Source of the DNA: a virus
DNA: 48,904 nucleotides
Virus record (IMG/VR): IMGVR_UViG_3300027816_000146
Location: 1 to 48,904 of that record
Strand: one strand, 5' to 3'
Positions 5,408-13,317 of this stretch are shown here, piece after piece (position 1 is the stretch's first letter; every line of letters starts with the position of its first letter). The notes beneath the pieces are model-generated. The model ran no database searches and had not been told where the DNA came from. It saw only the letters and a list, made by a program, of their open reading frames with translations. The position numbers and the translations under genes are program-made.

Positions 5408-7212
5408 AGTATTTCCATTCCGTCTAGTACATCCGCCAATTTTGAAGGCATTTTGGGAGGCCTAATTACATTTAATCTAATATCTTCTTCCTGTCTATCA
5501 TTTCTACGGGCTATTGAGTCATATGTATGAACATCAATTTCTCTGTTTGCTTCAAACTTAGTTTTACTTATAGCATTATATATTGAGCCACAGACTGCGT
5601 CAGCTAAGTCTTTTGATCCTTTTCTTGGGTGATCAACCTTATCACGCATAATTTTCAGCTGCAACAACTCGTCTATAAGAAGTGGTATATGTGGGCCAGA
5701 AAGCCTGTCCTCTGCGACCACCATTGCCATATCATCATAATGTTTTTTAGCAACAGATAGGGTTTCTGTATTAATTCCATATTGTTTTAATTGTTGCATC
5801 ATATCATGTGAGTTCCATCGGTCAAATGTACATCATCGGTCAAATGTACATAATCTTATTTTAAATCCTTTTGTTCTTAGAGAAAGAATATAGTCTTTGA
5901 CCTCAGTAAAATCTACTGACTTATCTGCAGTAGGAGTCCAATATCTAACTGCATCTACTTCTACGATTGGCGCAGGCTGGGAGTATGTGTCGGTTACTTT
6001 TACATTTACCCACTTTTGAACGTGAGCCATAGATACGGCACAATGGTCATGCTTTTGTGCCAAGTCTACATGTATAAAGTATTCCTTGTCTGGGTCTGGT
6101 GCGAACCAATTTTCAAATCTGCCAAATTGATCTACGGCTAATGCCATATTGTTAAAAGCTTTTTCTATTTTTTCTCTTGACTTAAAGAATGCATCAATCG
6201 CTTCTGGTGGCATGCAAGCAAAACGACCAAGAGCGTCTGGCATATTCTTGTAGAATTCTACTTTAAAATTTTCTATAGTCTTTGTAGGATTTATTTCCCA
6301 CGTAGGTCTTTTCAAAGCATAAACTTTAGGAATTGTATAAGACACAATGTGATCTTCTTCCCATTCAACAGTTATTTCATTTCCATCTGTTCCGTCTGGC
6401 AAGCTTTCATCCATCTTCAAAGTCTTAGTTCTGACTACAGTTTCTTTTTCAGCAATTACAGAATCATAAAATTTTTGAATTGGGTCATTCTTAAATCGTG
6501 GAAACGAAAGTAAAATTACTTTACCATAGTCTGGGAAACGTGATACGACAGATCCACGATACATATCATAGATAGCGTCTGCTGTTTTTGCTTGGTCATG
6601 CCCAGTCGTATTCTCTGTAGCGAAACCTGAAATTTCATCTAGGATAACTGCTATTACGTTATACCCCTCCCAAGCTTCACGTTCCGAGTGGCCAGAATGA
6701 ACTGTTATAGCTTTATTAAATTTCATTTCAGATGCCTTAGCCTCATACTTACCAATAAACCAAGGAGATCTATCTACTCTAGTTTTAAACCCTTTAAAGA
6801 AAACGTTGTTGGCCTGTTGAGCGTTAATAGCAATATTAAGAATATCTATAGAGTCTCCAGGAGGTTTTCCGTAATATGTTGCTGGATCTTTGAGGCAGAG
6901 CAATAGATATACCATATAAGATACTGCTATAGTTGAACAGTAGTCTTTTCCGCTACCCTTACCTAATTGTGCAATTACTTCATTGCAGGTTTGCTTAAAC
7001 CTACGACGACCTTCGTCTTCCCCAAAAAGTTTAATAAGAGTAGACTCTTTATATATTTGAGAACTTTTTTCAATTAATGTGTATTGATATTCAGAAAGCG
7101 GTGGAAGGCCAAGATAATCTGGACTAGTAACAAATGTCTTTAAATCGACTGGCCTCTCATCGAATTCCTCACCATCAAGGATATCAATTAGATCATTGAA
7201 ATTAAGATCCAC
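5404..7212 (-). pseudogene. terL: terminase large subunit, interrupted by an 18-nt tandem duplication
   Basis: DNA-packaging motor with ATPase and nuclease. Walker A is GKGSGKD and Walker B is VIAVILDE. The nuclease starts with FIHVDLAQKHDH and continues to the late acid in SKDLADAV. As read, the frame stops after LCTFDR at about 5842 and a separate 132-aa frame carries the rest. The stop lies inside an exact 18-nt duplication (5816-5851). Removing one copy gives CTFDRWNSHDMMQQLKQYG, the usual terminase sequence, and a continuous protein of 596 residues from GTG at 7210-7212 (GAGGA before it; TTG at 7230 is an alternative). It overlaps the small terminase gene by 11 nt. I judge the break more likely an assembly fault than a real mutation. 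Confidence 0.88.
5816..5851. repeat. exact 18-nt tandem duplication in terL
   Basis: Two identical 18-nt copies (5816-5833 and 5834-5851), each beginning CATCGGTCAA on the plus strand. The length keeps frame, but the junction creates TGA on the coding strand. One copy is enough for an intact gene. Confidence 0.97.
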
Positions 7213-7741
7213 TAGCTTCCTCAGTCTCAATTACAACTGGCTCAACAACTCCTGTTATTTGAGATAAACGCTTGGCAACTTCCATCTTACACTTAGGACA
7301 TGTTGCTGTAACTTCTTTTAGAATCTTAACTAGAACATCCTGTTTGCGTTCTGTTTCTGCTACCTGCGAAGCCAACTCTTGATTATCAAGTAAGCCAACC
7401 TCTTGTAGCATCCCAATTCTTTTACCTTCAATATCTGCAATTAGTTTTAATGCCGTTGCTTTTATGTTTAATTGTCCTGCTTGATCTGCATCCTCTACGG
7501 TCTTCCAGGCCTCTTTTATTAACATGGCGTAATGTTGGTCTGCTCCAGATATGGCTTCCTTTGCCCTGTCACGAGCTCCAGAATCGCTTTTAACGACCTC
7601 TTTCCACTCGTCTATATACCCTAAGACCTCTGCACGTTTAAAACCAGTTATAGAGGCGATTTGAGTTGGATTGTTACCTTTAAGTAGTTCTTCAACTACC
7701 TTGTTCATGCGATCAAAATGATCAGCTAATTCAATGTCCAT
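7202..7741 (-). CDS. terS: terminase small subunit (putative)
   Basis: A 179-residue protein directly upstream of and overlapping terL. Residues about 10-50 form a helix-turn-helix (VVEELLKGNNPTQIASITGFKRAEVLGYIDEW), as expected for the DNA-recognising part of a small terminase. The middle is helical and probably oligomerises (AWKTVEDADQAGQLNIKATALKLIADIEGKRIGML). The C-terminal part carries a CPKC pair and an acidic tail. Small terminases bind pac or cos sites and feed DNA to the large subunit. Identification rests on fold pattern and position; sequence is not closely like a named family I can cite. Confidence 0.78.
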   Translation of the reverse strand: MDIELADHFDRMNKVVEELLKGNNPTQIASITGFKRAEVLGYIDEWKEVVKSDSGARDRAKEAISGADQHYAMLIKEAWKTVEDADQAGQLNIKATALKLIADIEGKRIGMLQEVGLLDNQELASQVAETERKQDVLVKILKEVTATCPKCKMEVAKRLSQITGVVEPVVIETEEASGS

Positions 7742-7749
7742 ATATAGAT

Positions 7750-7758
7750 ATTATACCA
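7750..7758 (-). promoter_or_regulatory. extended -10 promoter of the terminase genes
   Basis: TGGTATAAT on the minus strand, eight bases before the ATG of the small terminase gene, with no Shine-Dalgarno between. The message would start at or next to the ATG, so leaderless or nearly so. No convincing -35. Confidence 0.5.
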
Positions 7759-7774
7759 TCTTAGTTGACTAAAA

Positions 7775-8104
7775 TCAGTCTTGAATTTGCTTGGCTATTT
7801 TTAATAAAACTAAATATCCAATTAAATCGTCAATATCATTATCTCCTGGATAATCTGTGCCCTTCATAAGTCTATTTAATTTGTCATCAATTCTGACATG
7901 GAGTTGTTCTCTTGGTCCCGCCTTTGAAAATATACGAACAGGGTCAAGGGCTGAATTGCCGTAGGCAATATTCTTTTTGACCAGCATATGTGCAATTTCA
8001 TGGCAGGTATTCCAAATTTCTTTTCCTGCTTCTGTACCTACAGTAAGTAAATATAAATCCTGGCACTCAAATTGTTTTGAGTCTGGAAATACGGGCTCTA
8101 ACAT
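7775..8104 (-). CDS. Nmad1/DUF1599-like nucleotide-modification-associated protein
   Basis: A 109-residue protein whose core reads KKNIAYGNSALDP, then a charged REQLHVRIDDKLNRL and then DNDIDDLIGYLVLLKIAKQ. This K-N-x-x-Y-G-x-S ... R-I-x-D-K-x-x-R-L ... D-x-x-D-L-x-x-Y-x-x-L pattern is that of the DUF1599/Nmad1 family, small phage and bacterial proteins related to all-alpha NTP pyrophosphatases and found next to nucleotide-modification genes. It may control a nucleotide pool or a modified base. The CHEIAHM stretch (residues about 34-40) looks like a metalloprotease HExxH but is better explained as the helix before the K-N-Y-G motif. Translation starts behind AGGAG. Confidence 0.5.
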   Translation of the reverse strand: MLEPVFPDSKQFECQDLYLLTVGTEAGKEIWNTCHEIAHMLVKKNIAYGNSALDPVRIFSKAGPREQLHVRIDDKLNRLMKGTDYPGDNDIDDLIGYLVLLKIAKQIQD

Positions 8105-8112
8105 ATCCGCTC

Positions 8113-9519
8113 CTATTGAACTTGAGACTGATATTTATCATCAATCTCTATCCCGCCAGCGATTTCTGGCTGGAATGTGTAAACATTAAATATACCTTTT
8201 GAACCATGTCTAAATATGAACCAGTCTGTCGGGTAGTCCATTCCTGTTTCTTTTACATACTTCAAAAGCTTTTTTGCTCCAGAATTTGAAACTACGTAGC
8301 ATAAAGTAGACCAGTCTTGATATCCTTTTGCTATACAAGGATTTATTATATCATTATGATTAAATCTTGGGAACTGGTTGGGGTGCACGAAGATACTAAA
8401 TATATCATAATCTTTGGGGCAAAAATCTAAAAACAAATTATATTTATCTATAAAAGAATTATTTATTTTCGCATCGTCTTCAAAAACTAGCAGGCTGTCA
8501 AGATTATTTTCATCTACATATTTCCAAGCAAGGTAATGGCTAGCAAAATTTCCTAGTTCACCAATTTTAAAAGAGTCCCAGCCTAATTTAAAATCTTTAT
8601 TTTCATTAAAAAAGCTTTCTTTTTCTATTTCATTTCTAGCATTTAATGATTTTATATTATGTTTATTTCCATTTAAATAAGAGTCTATATCTTTTCTATT
8701 AGATTTTCTTTCATCATTTATATATATAATATGGTAATCAATACTTATTTTATTTTTAGTCAAGTCAAAATCTTTTCCATAAAATGAATTTAAATCCATA
8801 CAGTTCTTGTCATGAGACATTCTTGCATATATTTTATTTACAGTCTGACTATCTTTTTCTGAAAACTCTTTAAACGTTTCAAATATTTTTATGGTTTCGT
8901 TTGTAGCTTTATCATGACTATAAGACGATCCGACGGGGTGAGTTATTAAATTTTTGCTATCTCTTAAAATTATTTTATCCTTTGATATGGCTAAAGAAGA
9001 ATGTACAATATCAATAGCCCATCCAGATACCATGCCCTCCCAGCCATGCTTTTGCTCAAAATAGTTAAAGAAGTCTAACATGTCCTTTACGATATCTTTG
9101 TGCATAAAAAACATAATCCCATTTGTATTTGTGGCAATAGAGAGATTGTTGTCCAGGATTGAAACTTTTAAATTTGTAGAGTTAAATCCCCATGCATCAT
9201 TTGTAAAATGTGGAGCGTACAGACCTATATTTTCGTAAATAGAAAGCACATGTAGCGATCTTTTAATAACACTATTCCAATCAGAATAACTTATATCTCC
9301 GCACATAAATAACATATAGTCATTATTAAAATCAAAATCTTTTAATGCATAGTAGAACTGCCTATAGTATCTTATGTCTCCGAGATTATTCCATCCTTCT
9401 CTTGGTGTACCAGAATTAATAATTTGTAAATTAAGTCCAGAAGCTTTAAACTGAGAATCAATATCTAATACATTATCATAGTAATCGTCCCAACATACTA
9501 GATACCCTTGTACTTTCAT
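8113..9519 (-). CDS. two-domain glycosyltransferase, C-terminal GT25-like
   Basis: A 468-residue protein. Residues 1-about 215 resemble a GT-A fold glycosyltransferase (YMLFMCGDISYSDW as a possible D-x-D equivalent, then GMVSGWAIDIVHSSLA). Residues about 260-468 match glycosyltransferase family 25: YHIIYINDE at the start, GELGNFASHYLAWKYV, SLLVFEDDAKIN and a C-terminal YPTDWFIF. Family 25 enzymes add galactose or related sugars to lipopolysaccharide or protein. It is the last of a coupled cassette with a cytidylyltransferase and an FkbM methyltransferase (overlap 9516-9519). It could decorate virion proteins or change the host surface. The region is particularly AT-rich and Asn/Lys-rich compared with its neighbours, which may indicate transfer. 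Confidence 0.78.
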   Translation of the reverse strand: MKVQGYLVCWDDYYDNVLDIDSQFKASGLNLQIINSGTPREGWNNLGDIRYYRQFYYALKDFDFNNDYMLFMCGDISYSDWNSVIKRSLHVLSIYENIGLYAPHFTNDAWGFNSTNLKVSILDNNLSIATNTNGIMFFMHKDIVKDMLDFFNYFEQKHGWEGMVSGWAIDIVHSSLAISKDKIILRDSKNLITHPVGSSYSHDKATNETIKIFETFKEFSEKDSQTVNKIYARMSHDKNCMDLNSFYGKDFDLTKNKISIDYHIIYINDERKSNRKDIDSYLNGNKHNIKSLNARNEIEKESFFNENKDFKLGWDSFKIGELGNFASHYLAWKYVDENNLDSLLVFEDDAKINNSFIDKYNLFLDFCPKDYDIFSIFVHPNQFPRFNHNDIINPCIAKGYQDWSTLCYVVSNSGAKKLLKYVKETGMDYPTDWFIFRHGSKGIFNVYTFQPEIAGGIEIDDKYQSQVQ

Positions 9520-9941
9520 TGCATTCTTCCTCTAATTTTTGTAGACGATATAGTTTGAGTATAAGGCACATAAACAAGACCTATTCCTCTTTCATCTAAC
9601 CATTCCTGAGTAAAAGACATTTGTGAATAATAATCTTTTTTGGCCCAGTCAGATCCAACGACTATATAATTAGGTCCTACCATTTCTATTGAAATCCTTG
9701 AGTCTTGTCCGCCGACATTCATGACAACTTCATCTACATATTTGCAGGCTAGCAAAACATCTAGCCTTTCTTGTTCGCTGCATATGGGCTTTTTATTTTT
9801 GAATTGAAATATGAAATCATCTGTATTAAGAGCGACTACCACTTTACCATCGACGCCAGCAACTTCTCTACATCTCTTTAAAAGATTAACGTGCCCTGAA
9901 TGAAACAAGTCAAATGTACCACCAGTATAGACTATATTCAT
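9516..9941 (-). CDS. cytidylyltransferase-like nucleotidyltransferase (TagD/GCT type)
   Basis: A 141-residue enzyme with all hallmarks of the HxGH nucleotidyltransferase superfamily: YTGGTFDLFHSGHVNLLKR at the N-terminus, RLDVLLACKYVDEVV in the middle, VVGSDW and a C-terminal SSTKIRGR (the R/S-T-T/K-x-I motif). Length and motifs match glycerol-3-phosphate or sugar-phosphate cytidylyltransferases (TagD, RfaE C-domain). It would make a CDP- or ADP-activated donor, presumably used by the neighbouring glycosyltransferase. Its start overlaps the FkbM gene (9938-9941) and its stop overlaps the glycosyltransferase start, so all three are co-translated. The substrate cannot be deduced. Confidence 0.88.
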   Translation of the reverse strand: MNIVYTGGTFDLFHSGHVNLLKRCREVAGVDGKVVVALNTDDFIFQFKNKKPICSEQERLDVLLACKYVDEVVMNVGGQDSRISIEMVGPNYIVVGSDWAKKDYYSQMSFTQEWLDERGIGLVYVPYTQTISSTKIRGRMQ

Positions 9942-10609
9942 TGAGATATCCTATCATATAAGTCTTTTGAAACAAACCAGCTGTCCCATTTTGATTCCTC
10001 TGGCATTATCATTACATATCCTTTACTTGTTAAAAGATCTGCAATCAAGTCTTTTGTATATGTATTATTATGCTCAACTGTAATTAGATTAAATTTGGTT
10101 GAGAAGTCATACGAATTTAGTATATGGTATTCGGATCCCTCTGTATCTATTGATAAATAGTCTACTGTTTCTGGGCACGAATGCTTCTCAAGCAAATCTT
10201 TTAAAGATATGGTGTCTACCATATAGTTGTTTCCATTGTGCTTTCTTGTCTCAGTATGAACATCATTATATGCATATTCTGCTATCCCAGAAAGACCTTC
10301 AAAATTTTCTACTTCTACAAATTCTATTTGATCCCCGCTTTTATCTGACACACACAAGGTGTCTATCTTTGCCGTTCTTTTTGAAGGAAGTATTTTGTTA
10401 TAATGTTTGGAGGGCTCTACTAATAAGCCTTGCCACCCATAATAAGTTTCAAGTAGGAATGTATTTGAAAGATATACTCCATCACACGCTCCAAACTCTA
10501 CAAAATATCCTGGCTTGTTACCAAAACAAAACAATGCCAATAGGTCTTGATTTATTTGTGAATAGCTTTCTTTTGTAGCACAGAAATATCTAAAATTATT
10601 TAGAATCAT
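9938..10609 (-). CDS. FkbM-family methyltransferase
   Basis: A 223-residue SAM-dependent methyltransferase of the FkbM type. Motif I is FVEFGACDGVYLSNTFLLE, followed by GLLVEPSKHY (ribose-binding acid), then DTISLKDLLEKH and DYLSIDTEGSEYHIL, the FkbM signature. Members methylate hydroxyl groups of sugars or polyketides. Placed before a sugar-nucleotide enzyme and a glycosyltransferase, it probably O-methylates a glycan. The ATG overlaps the stop of the small HTH gene (ATGA). Confidence 0.88.
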   Translation of the reverse strand: MILNNFRYFCATKESYSQINQDLLALFCFGNKPGYFVEFGACDGVYLSNTFLLETYYGWQGLLVEPSKHYNKILPSKRTAKIDTLCVSDKSGDQIEFVEVENFEGLSGIAEYAYNDVHTETRKHNGNNYMVDTISLKDLLEKHSCPETVDYLSIDTEGSEYHILNSYDFSTKFNLITVEHNNTYTKDLIADLLTSKGYVMIMPEESKWDSWFVSKDLYDRISQ

Positions 10610-10746
10610 TTTATAAGTCCATTATCTTTTAGGGCACGATAAATTGTCATGGTAGTAACGTTACATTCTTTGGCAATTTCTTCCATAGTTTTTTTCTGCA
10701 CAACATACCGTCTGTAAAGCCAGTCTTTACTTTTATATAACTTCAT
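10606..10746 (-). CDS. 46-aa helix-turn-helix protein
   Basis: Starts at ATG 10744-10746 (ATGA overlap with the RuvC-like gene) and ends in TGA at 10606-10608 (overlap with the FkbM gene). The product contains KKTMEEIAKECNVTTMTIYRA, a clear helix-turn-helix like those at the ends of resolvases or in sigma-region-4-like proteins, preceded by a basic stretch (DWLYRRYVVQ). It may be a small DNA-binding regulator or a homing/resolvase remnant. The overlaps on both sides support a real gene. Confidence 0.7.
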   Translation of the reverse strand: MKLYKSKDWLYRRYVVQKKTMEEIAKECNVTTMTIYRALKDNGLIK

Positions 10747-11309
10747 CGCTCCGTCAATACTGTATTGGAATAGTGTGCAATGCCGAATGCATCTGCCACA
10801 TCAAAATCATCTAACTGCAAATTATATTTATTATTAAAGTAATCTACAGTCCTTTGCTTTCTGATCTCCCGCATTTTTGCTTTATACCAAGAGTCAGCAT
10901 GTCCTGGATTTTCAAATCTAAGTTTATCTTTCTCCATTTTTGTTGGGTTCTTATTTCCAATATAAGCCTGCCAAGATGTAGGAGAAATAGTAATAACACT
11001 AGCCCCACTAGACATAAGCTCAGCAATGACGACACCGTATACATAAGACAATTTTATCACGGCATCTGGGGATTTGACAAACACCGCACCTTCTACAACA
11101 ATATAGTCAGACTTTAATTCGTCTAGCATGGCATGCATTTTAACTTTAGCATCATGTATTTTCTCATATATGTCTGATCCAGAAAATTCTACCTTGCCCC
11201 ATTTAATTGGTTTATCATTTTCCATAAGGCAAAAGGCAACCGAATTAGTGGAGGCATCTATACCTAAAACCCTATTGGCTTTAGTCTTAATTAATTCACC
11301 CAATCTCAT
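10743..11309 (-). CDS. RuvC-like Holliday-junction resolvase
   Basis: A 188-residue RNase H-fold nuclease. First acid: RVLGIDASTNSVAF; second: DYIVVEGAVFV; last acids: DDFDVADAFGIAHYS. This spacing matches RuvC-type resolvases, which cut four-way junctions. In phages they debranch replicative or recombination DNA before packaging. A basic insertion (NPTKMEKDKLRFENPG and KAKMREIRKQRT) may contact DNA. It lies downstream of the Cas4-like nuclease and RecA, forming a recombination block. Confidence 0.85.
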   Translation of the reverse strand: MRLGELIKTKANRVLGIDASTNSVAFCLMENDKPIKWGKVEFSGSDIYEKIHDAKVKMHAMLDELKSDYIVVEGAVFVKSPDAVIKLSYVYGVVIAELMSSGASVITISPTSWQAYIGNKNPTKMEKDKLRFENPGHADSWYKAKMREIRKQRTVDYFNNKYNLQLDDFDVADAFGIAHYSNTVLTER

Positions 11310-11574
11310 CGATCATCCTTAACAGTTTGTTCTTTTGATTTATATCAATCTTTTTTTGGCAACCAGAACATACACTTGATTCATTGTATCTACTTAATCT
11401 AGCATTACATTTTTTGCAAGATCTTTTTGCTCCGCCTCTAATTGCCTTCTTCTCATAATATTTTTCCATGATTCTACGATTAGTAGCAATACGGCAACAT
11501 TCATCTGAGCAGTACTTTTGATTATGCGTCTTTGCCTCAAAGTCTTTTGCACATTCTTTATTAGCACAAATCAT
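11296..11574 (-). CDS. double zinc-finger protein, 92 aa
   Basis: Two Cys clusters: residues 3-27 (C-x4-C ... KYCSDECC) and residues 53-73 (SCKKCNARLSRY ... SVCSGC), each able to hold one zinc. The first resembles the short zinc finger that follows CANKECAKDFEAK in phage HNH and recombination proteins. Basic residues between (RRIMEKYYEKKAIRGGAKR) suggest nucleic-acid binding. Overlaps the RuvC-like gene by 14 nt and the Cas4-like gene by one codon. The spacing is not that of WhiB. Function unknown; probably a DNA-binding accessory in recombination or transcription. Confidence 0.65.
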   Translation of the reverse strand: MICANKECAKDFEAKTHNQKYCSDECCRIATNRRIMEKYYEKKAIRGGAKRSCKKCNARLSRYNESSVCSGCQKKIDINQKNKLLRMIDEIG

Positions 11575-12353
11575 TATTTCTGCACCTCATATGGTTCTAT
11601 TTGAACTTCCCCTGTAGGGCCAGACCAGCATTCTTTTTTAATCGGGCAACCCTTACAGGCATAACTTGTTTTTAGAAATGGCCTCATTGGAAGCCCGCCA
11701 TCCTTATAATTATCATAAACTTCACATAGCCATACAAATAAATTATCAATAAGCTCTTTGTTTTTATCATTCATCTGTATCGGAATAATAAGTATCTCTT
11801 GTGTATTTTTGTTTTCATACAAGAAGAATGCTTCTTTAACATTACGAAGCTTCATATATGTGAGCAACTGAAGCATATGGTTTGCTGATGGTGACATTTC
11901 TGCCTGCCTTGTATCCCAAACCTCTTGCTTAGCAGTTTTTATTTCTCCAAGAATTTCTTCATCATCCCAATTAATTACAAGATCTATAAAGCCACGGATA
12001 GGAGGATATTCATTCTTAATTTCCATTTCAGTCTGTACTGACTTTATGTGACCTCCCATTTTTTCAATAAGACCTTGTATTCTTTCGTGGGCCTGAGTAC
12101 CTTGAGCCATATTTGCAACAGCCTGAGAGTCATTGCTATCTACAAAGTTTGCTCCGCTAAAAGCCATATACCAGTATCTCGGACAATTACCATTACCATA
12201 TCCAAAGCTGCTTGGACTAAATGTATACTTAGTCATTTCTCCATCTGCACGTTTTGTAGCAAGATAGGCTTCATCAAGCATCTTAGCAAACTCTTTAGGG
12301 TCAAACTTGCCCTCATACTTTTTAAACTTTAAATTTTTTACTATGTCTCTAGC
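11574..12353 (-). CDS. Cas4-like PD-(D/E)XK nuclease with Fe-S cluster
   Basis: From the ATG at 12353 (MARDIVKNLKF) about 259 residues. The nuclease core shows IRGFIDLVINW and EILGEIKTAKQ (the D ... E-x-K triad) with a preceding helix QGTQAHERIQGLI. The four cysteines of a Cas4/AddB-type iron-sulfur cluster are present: one in GNCPRYWYMAF and three in YACKGCPIKKECW. Such proteins are 5'-3' exonucleases used in phage recombination with RecA-like proteins; no CRISPR array is nearby, so a role in spacer acquisition is not suggested. The start overlaps the upstream gene by 5 nt; longer starts at 12389 seem less likely. Confidence 0.85.
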   Translation of the reverse strand, partial: ARDIVKNLKFKKYEGKFDPKEFAKMLDEAYLATKRADGEMTKYTFSPSSFGYGNGNCPRYWYMAFSGANFVDSNDSQAVANMAQGTQAHERIQGLIEKMGGHIKSVQTEMEIKNEYPPIRGFIDLVINWDDEEILGEIKTAKQEVWDTRQAEMSPSANHMLQLLTYMKLRNVKEAFFLYENKNTQEILIIPIQMNDKNKELIDNLFVWLCEVYDNYKDGGLPMRPFLKTSYACKGCPIKKECWSGPTGEVQIEPYEVQK

Positions 12354-12684
12354 CATTATAACGAACGACATACTTGAGGGCATCCACAAGCTTGTCTATC
12401 GACTCCTTCGCTGAATAATATATATTCTTCTTATTGTTGTTTACTGTGCCAGCTTTATCCTTAGCAATTGTTGAATATACTGAGGCTAGCATAGAAAACT
12501 TTGTAGACATTGCCTGTAATTCAATAATAAGATGTGGTGCTTTTGCTGCTGGAACATCTGGGTTAAGTAGAAGCTTTACCACAATGGCAAGCGCTTTATC
12601 AAGCTGTTCATCCTTCATGTACTCATGTAGATCATTGAACTCTGTTATATCATTGATTAATTCAAGAGTATTTTTTTCTGTCAT
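12349..12684 (-). CDS. hypothetical helical protein, 111 aa
   Basis: All-helical, slightly acidic protein without a recognisable motif; ATG overlaps the XapX gene stop (ATGACAG). The C-terminal half (NNNKKNIYYSAKESIDKLVDALKYVVRY) and the ELQAMSTKFSMLASVYSTIA segment recall small helical proteins that sit next to Cas4-like exonucleases in other aquatic phages; recall only. Its position, just before the nuclease, suggests a partner role in recombination. Confidence 0.6.
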   Translation of the reverse strand: MTEKNTLELINDITEFNDLHEYMKDEQLDKALAIVVKLLLNPDVPAAKAPHLIIELQAMSTKFSMLASVYSTIAKDKAGTVNNNKKNIYYSAKESIDKLVDALKYVVRYNG

Positions 12685-12839
12685 GCTAATACCTTTGTAA
12701 CTATAGCGTACCCGATCCAGAGTCCAACAATTCCCATAAGGCCAGCAAATACTGGAGGGGCTGGAATGGGAAGTTTAAATGCGCTAAATACTCCGCCCAC
12801 AACAGCTCCAACTAATGTTGTCATAAATATGTCTCTCAT
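12681..12839 (-). CDS. XapX-domain membrane protein
   Basis: From ATG 12837-12839 (ATGA overlap with the upstream gene) a 52-residue membrane protein. It has two hydrophobic helices separated by the XapX signature KLPIPAPPVFAGLMGIVGLW. XapX (DUF1427) proteins are tiny bacterial inner-membrane proteins named after a gene of the xanthosine operon; function unknown. The copy is embedded in the recombination block, not with the lysis genes, and could alter membrane transport during infection. A longer start (65 aa) exists but lies inside the upstream gene. Confidence 0.75.
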   Translation of the reverse strand: MRDIFMTTLVGAVVGGVFSAFKLPIPAPPVFAGLMGIVGLWIGYAIVTKVLA

Positions 12840-13135
12840 TCGTGCCACTTTTCTACTAACTGTTCCAGTAATGACCATTCAATTACTGCTAATCTTGTCT
12901 TGCTATTATCTTCGCCTATTACTAATTTTAGTACAGGATAGTATGCTCTGCTTACTTTAAATGTATCTGTGCATACTTTAGCCCACATTTCTTTTGACAC
13001 CGCCACAGACTTACCAGACTCTTTATAATCTACAACAAAGCCTTTCCATATTGCATCACCTTTTTGGTAATCGCCTCTACCGCTGTTCTTTTGCTGCTTT
13101 GCTCCATCACGTTTTGCTTCTGATCTTTCAGACAT
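12836..13135 (-). CDS. hypothetical basic protein, 99 aa
   Basis: The N-terminal 25 residues are Lys/Arg/Ser-rich and likely disordered; the rest looks like an alpha/beta domain (GDAIWKGFVVDYKESGKSVAVS, then YYPVLKLVIGEDNSKTRLAVIEWSLLEQLVEKW). The V-D-Y ... S-K-E-M-W-A-K ... L-A-V-I-E pattern recalls small Hjc-like nucleases or single-strand-annealing accessories, but I cannot place it. Coupled to its neighbours by TAATG and ATGA overlaps between RecA and the Cas4-like nuclease. Confidence 0.6.
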   Translation of the reverse strand: MSERSEAKRDGAKQQKNSGRGDYQKGDAIWKGFVVDYKESGKSVAVSKEMWAKVCTDTFKVSRAYYPVLKLVIGEDNSKTRLAVIEWSLLEQLVEKWHE

Positions 13136-13317
13136 TAATTTATCCTATACAAATTTTTATGACCGTCTGGGCAAGTCCAAGTCATTTCTAAAGTTTGCTG
13201 ATTCCAATAGTAAAATTCAGAATCCTTATTACATTTAGAACACGGTCTAGACTCATCTATCTTATCTAGACCTGGCTCTGGATCTTTATTCTGTATAAAC
13301 TCATTAAGATTTGGCAT
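13135..13317 (-). CDS. zinc-ribbon protein, 60 aa
   Basis: Starts at ATG 13315-13317 (MPNLNEFIQN), overlapping the recA 3' end in another frame, and ends TAA overlapping the next ATG. A CSKC pair and a later WTCPDGHKN give a C-x2-C ... C-x3-H metal site, with aromatic residues between the halves (SEFYYWNQQTLEMTW), like ribbon proteins that bind RNA or single-strand DNA. Function unknown. Confidence 0.6.
   Translation of the reverse strand: MPNLNEFIQNKDPEPGLDKIDESRPCSKCNKDSEFYYWNQQTLEMTWTCPDGHKNLYRIN

Noticed and set aside
5833-5851. Intron or intein in terL
   Set aside because: The interruption is only a second copy of 18 nt of the gene itself; there is no inserted sequence, splice-type motif or homing nuclease.
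7990-8010. HExxH metalloprotease motif in the 109-aa protein
   Set aside because: HEIAH is present, but no third zinc ligand or protease fold follows; the rest matches Nmad1/DUF1599-type motifs.
11296-11574. WhiB-like regulator
   Set aside because: Cys-rich and of suitable size, but the spacing C ... C-x2-C-x5-C and the G-V/I-W-G-G turn are missing.
11574-11600. CRISPR-associated Cas4
   Set aside because: The nuclease is Cas4-like in fold, but no other cas gene or repeat array exists; phage recombination exonuclease is the simpler reading.
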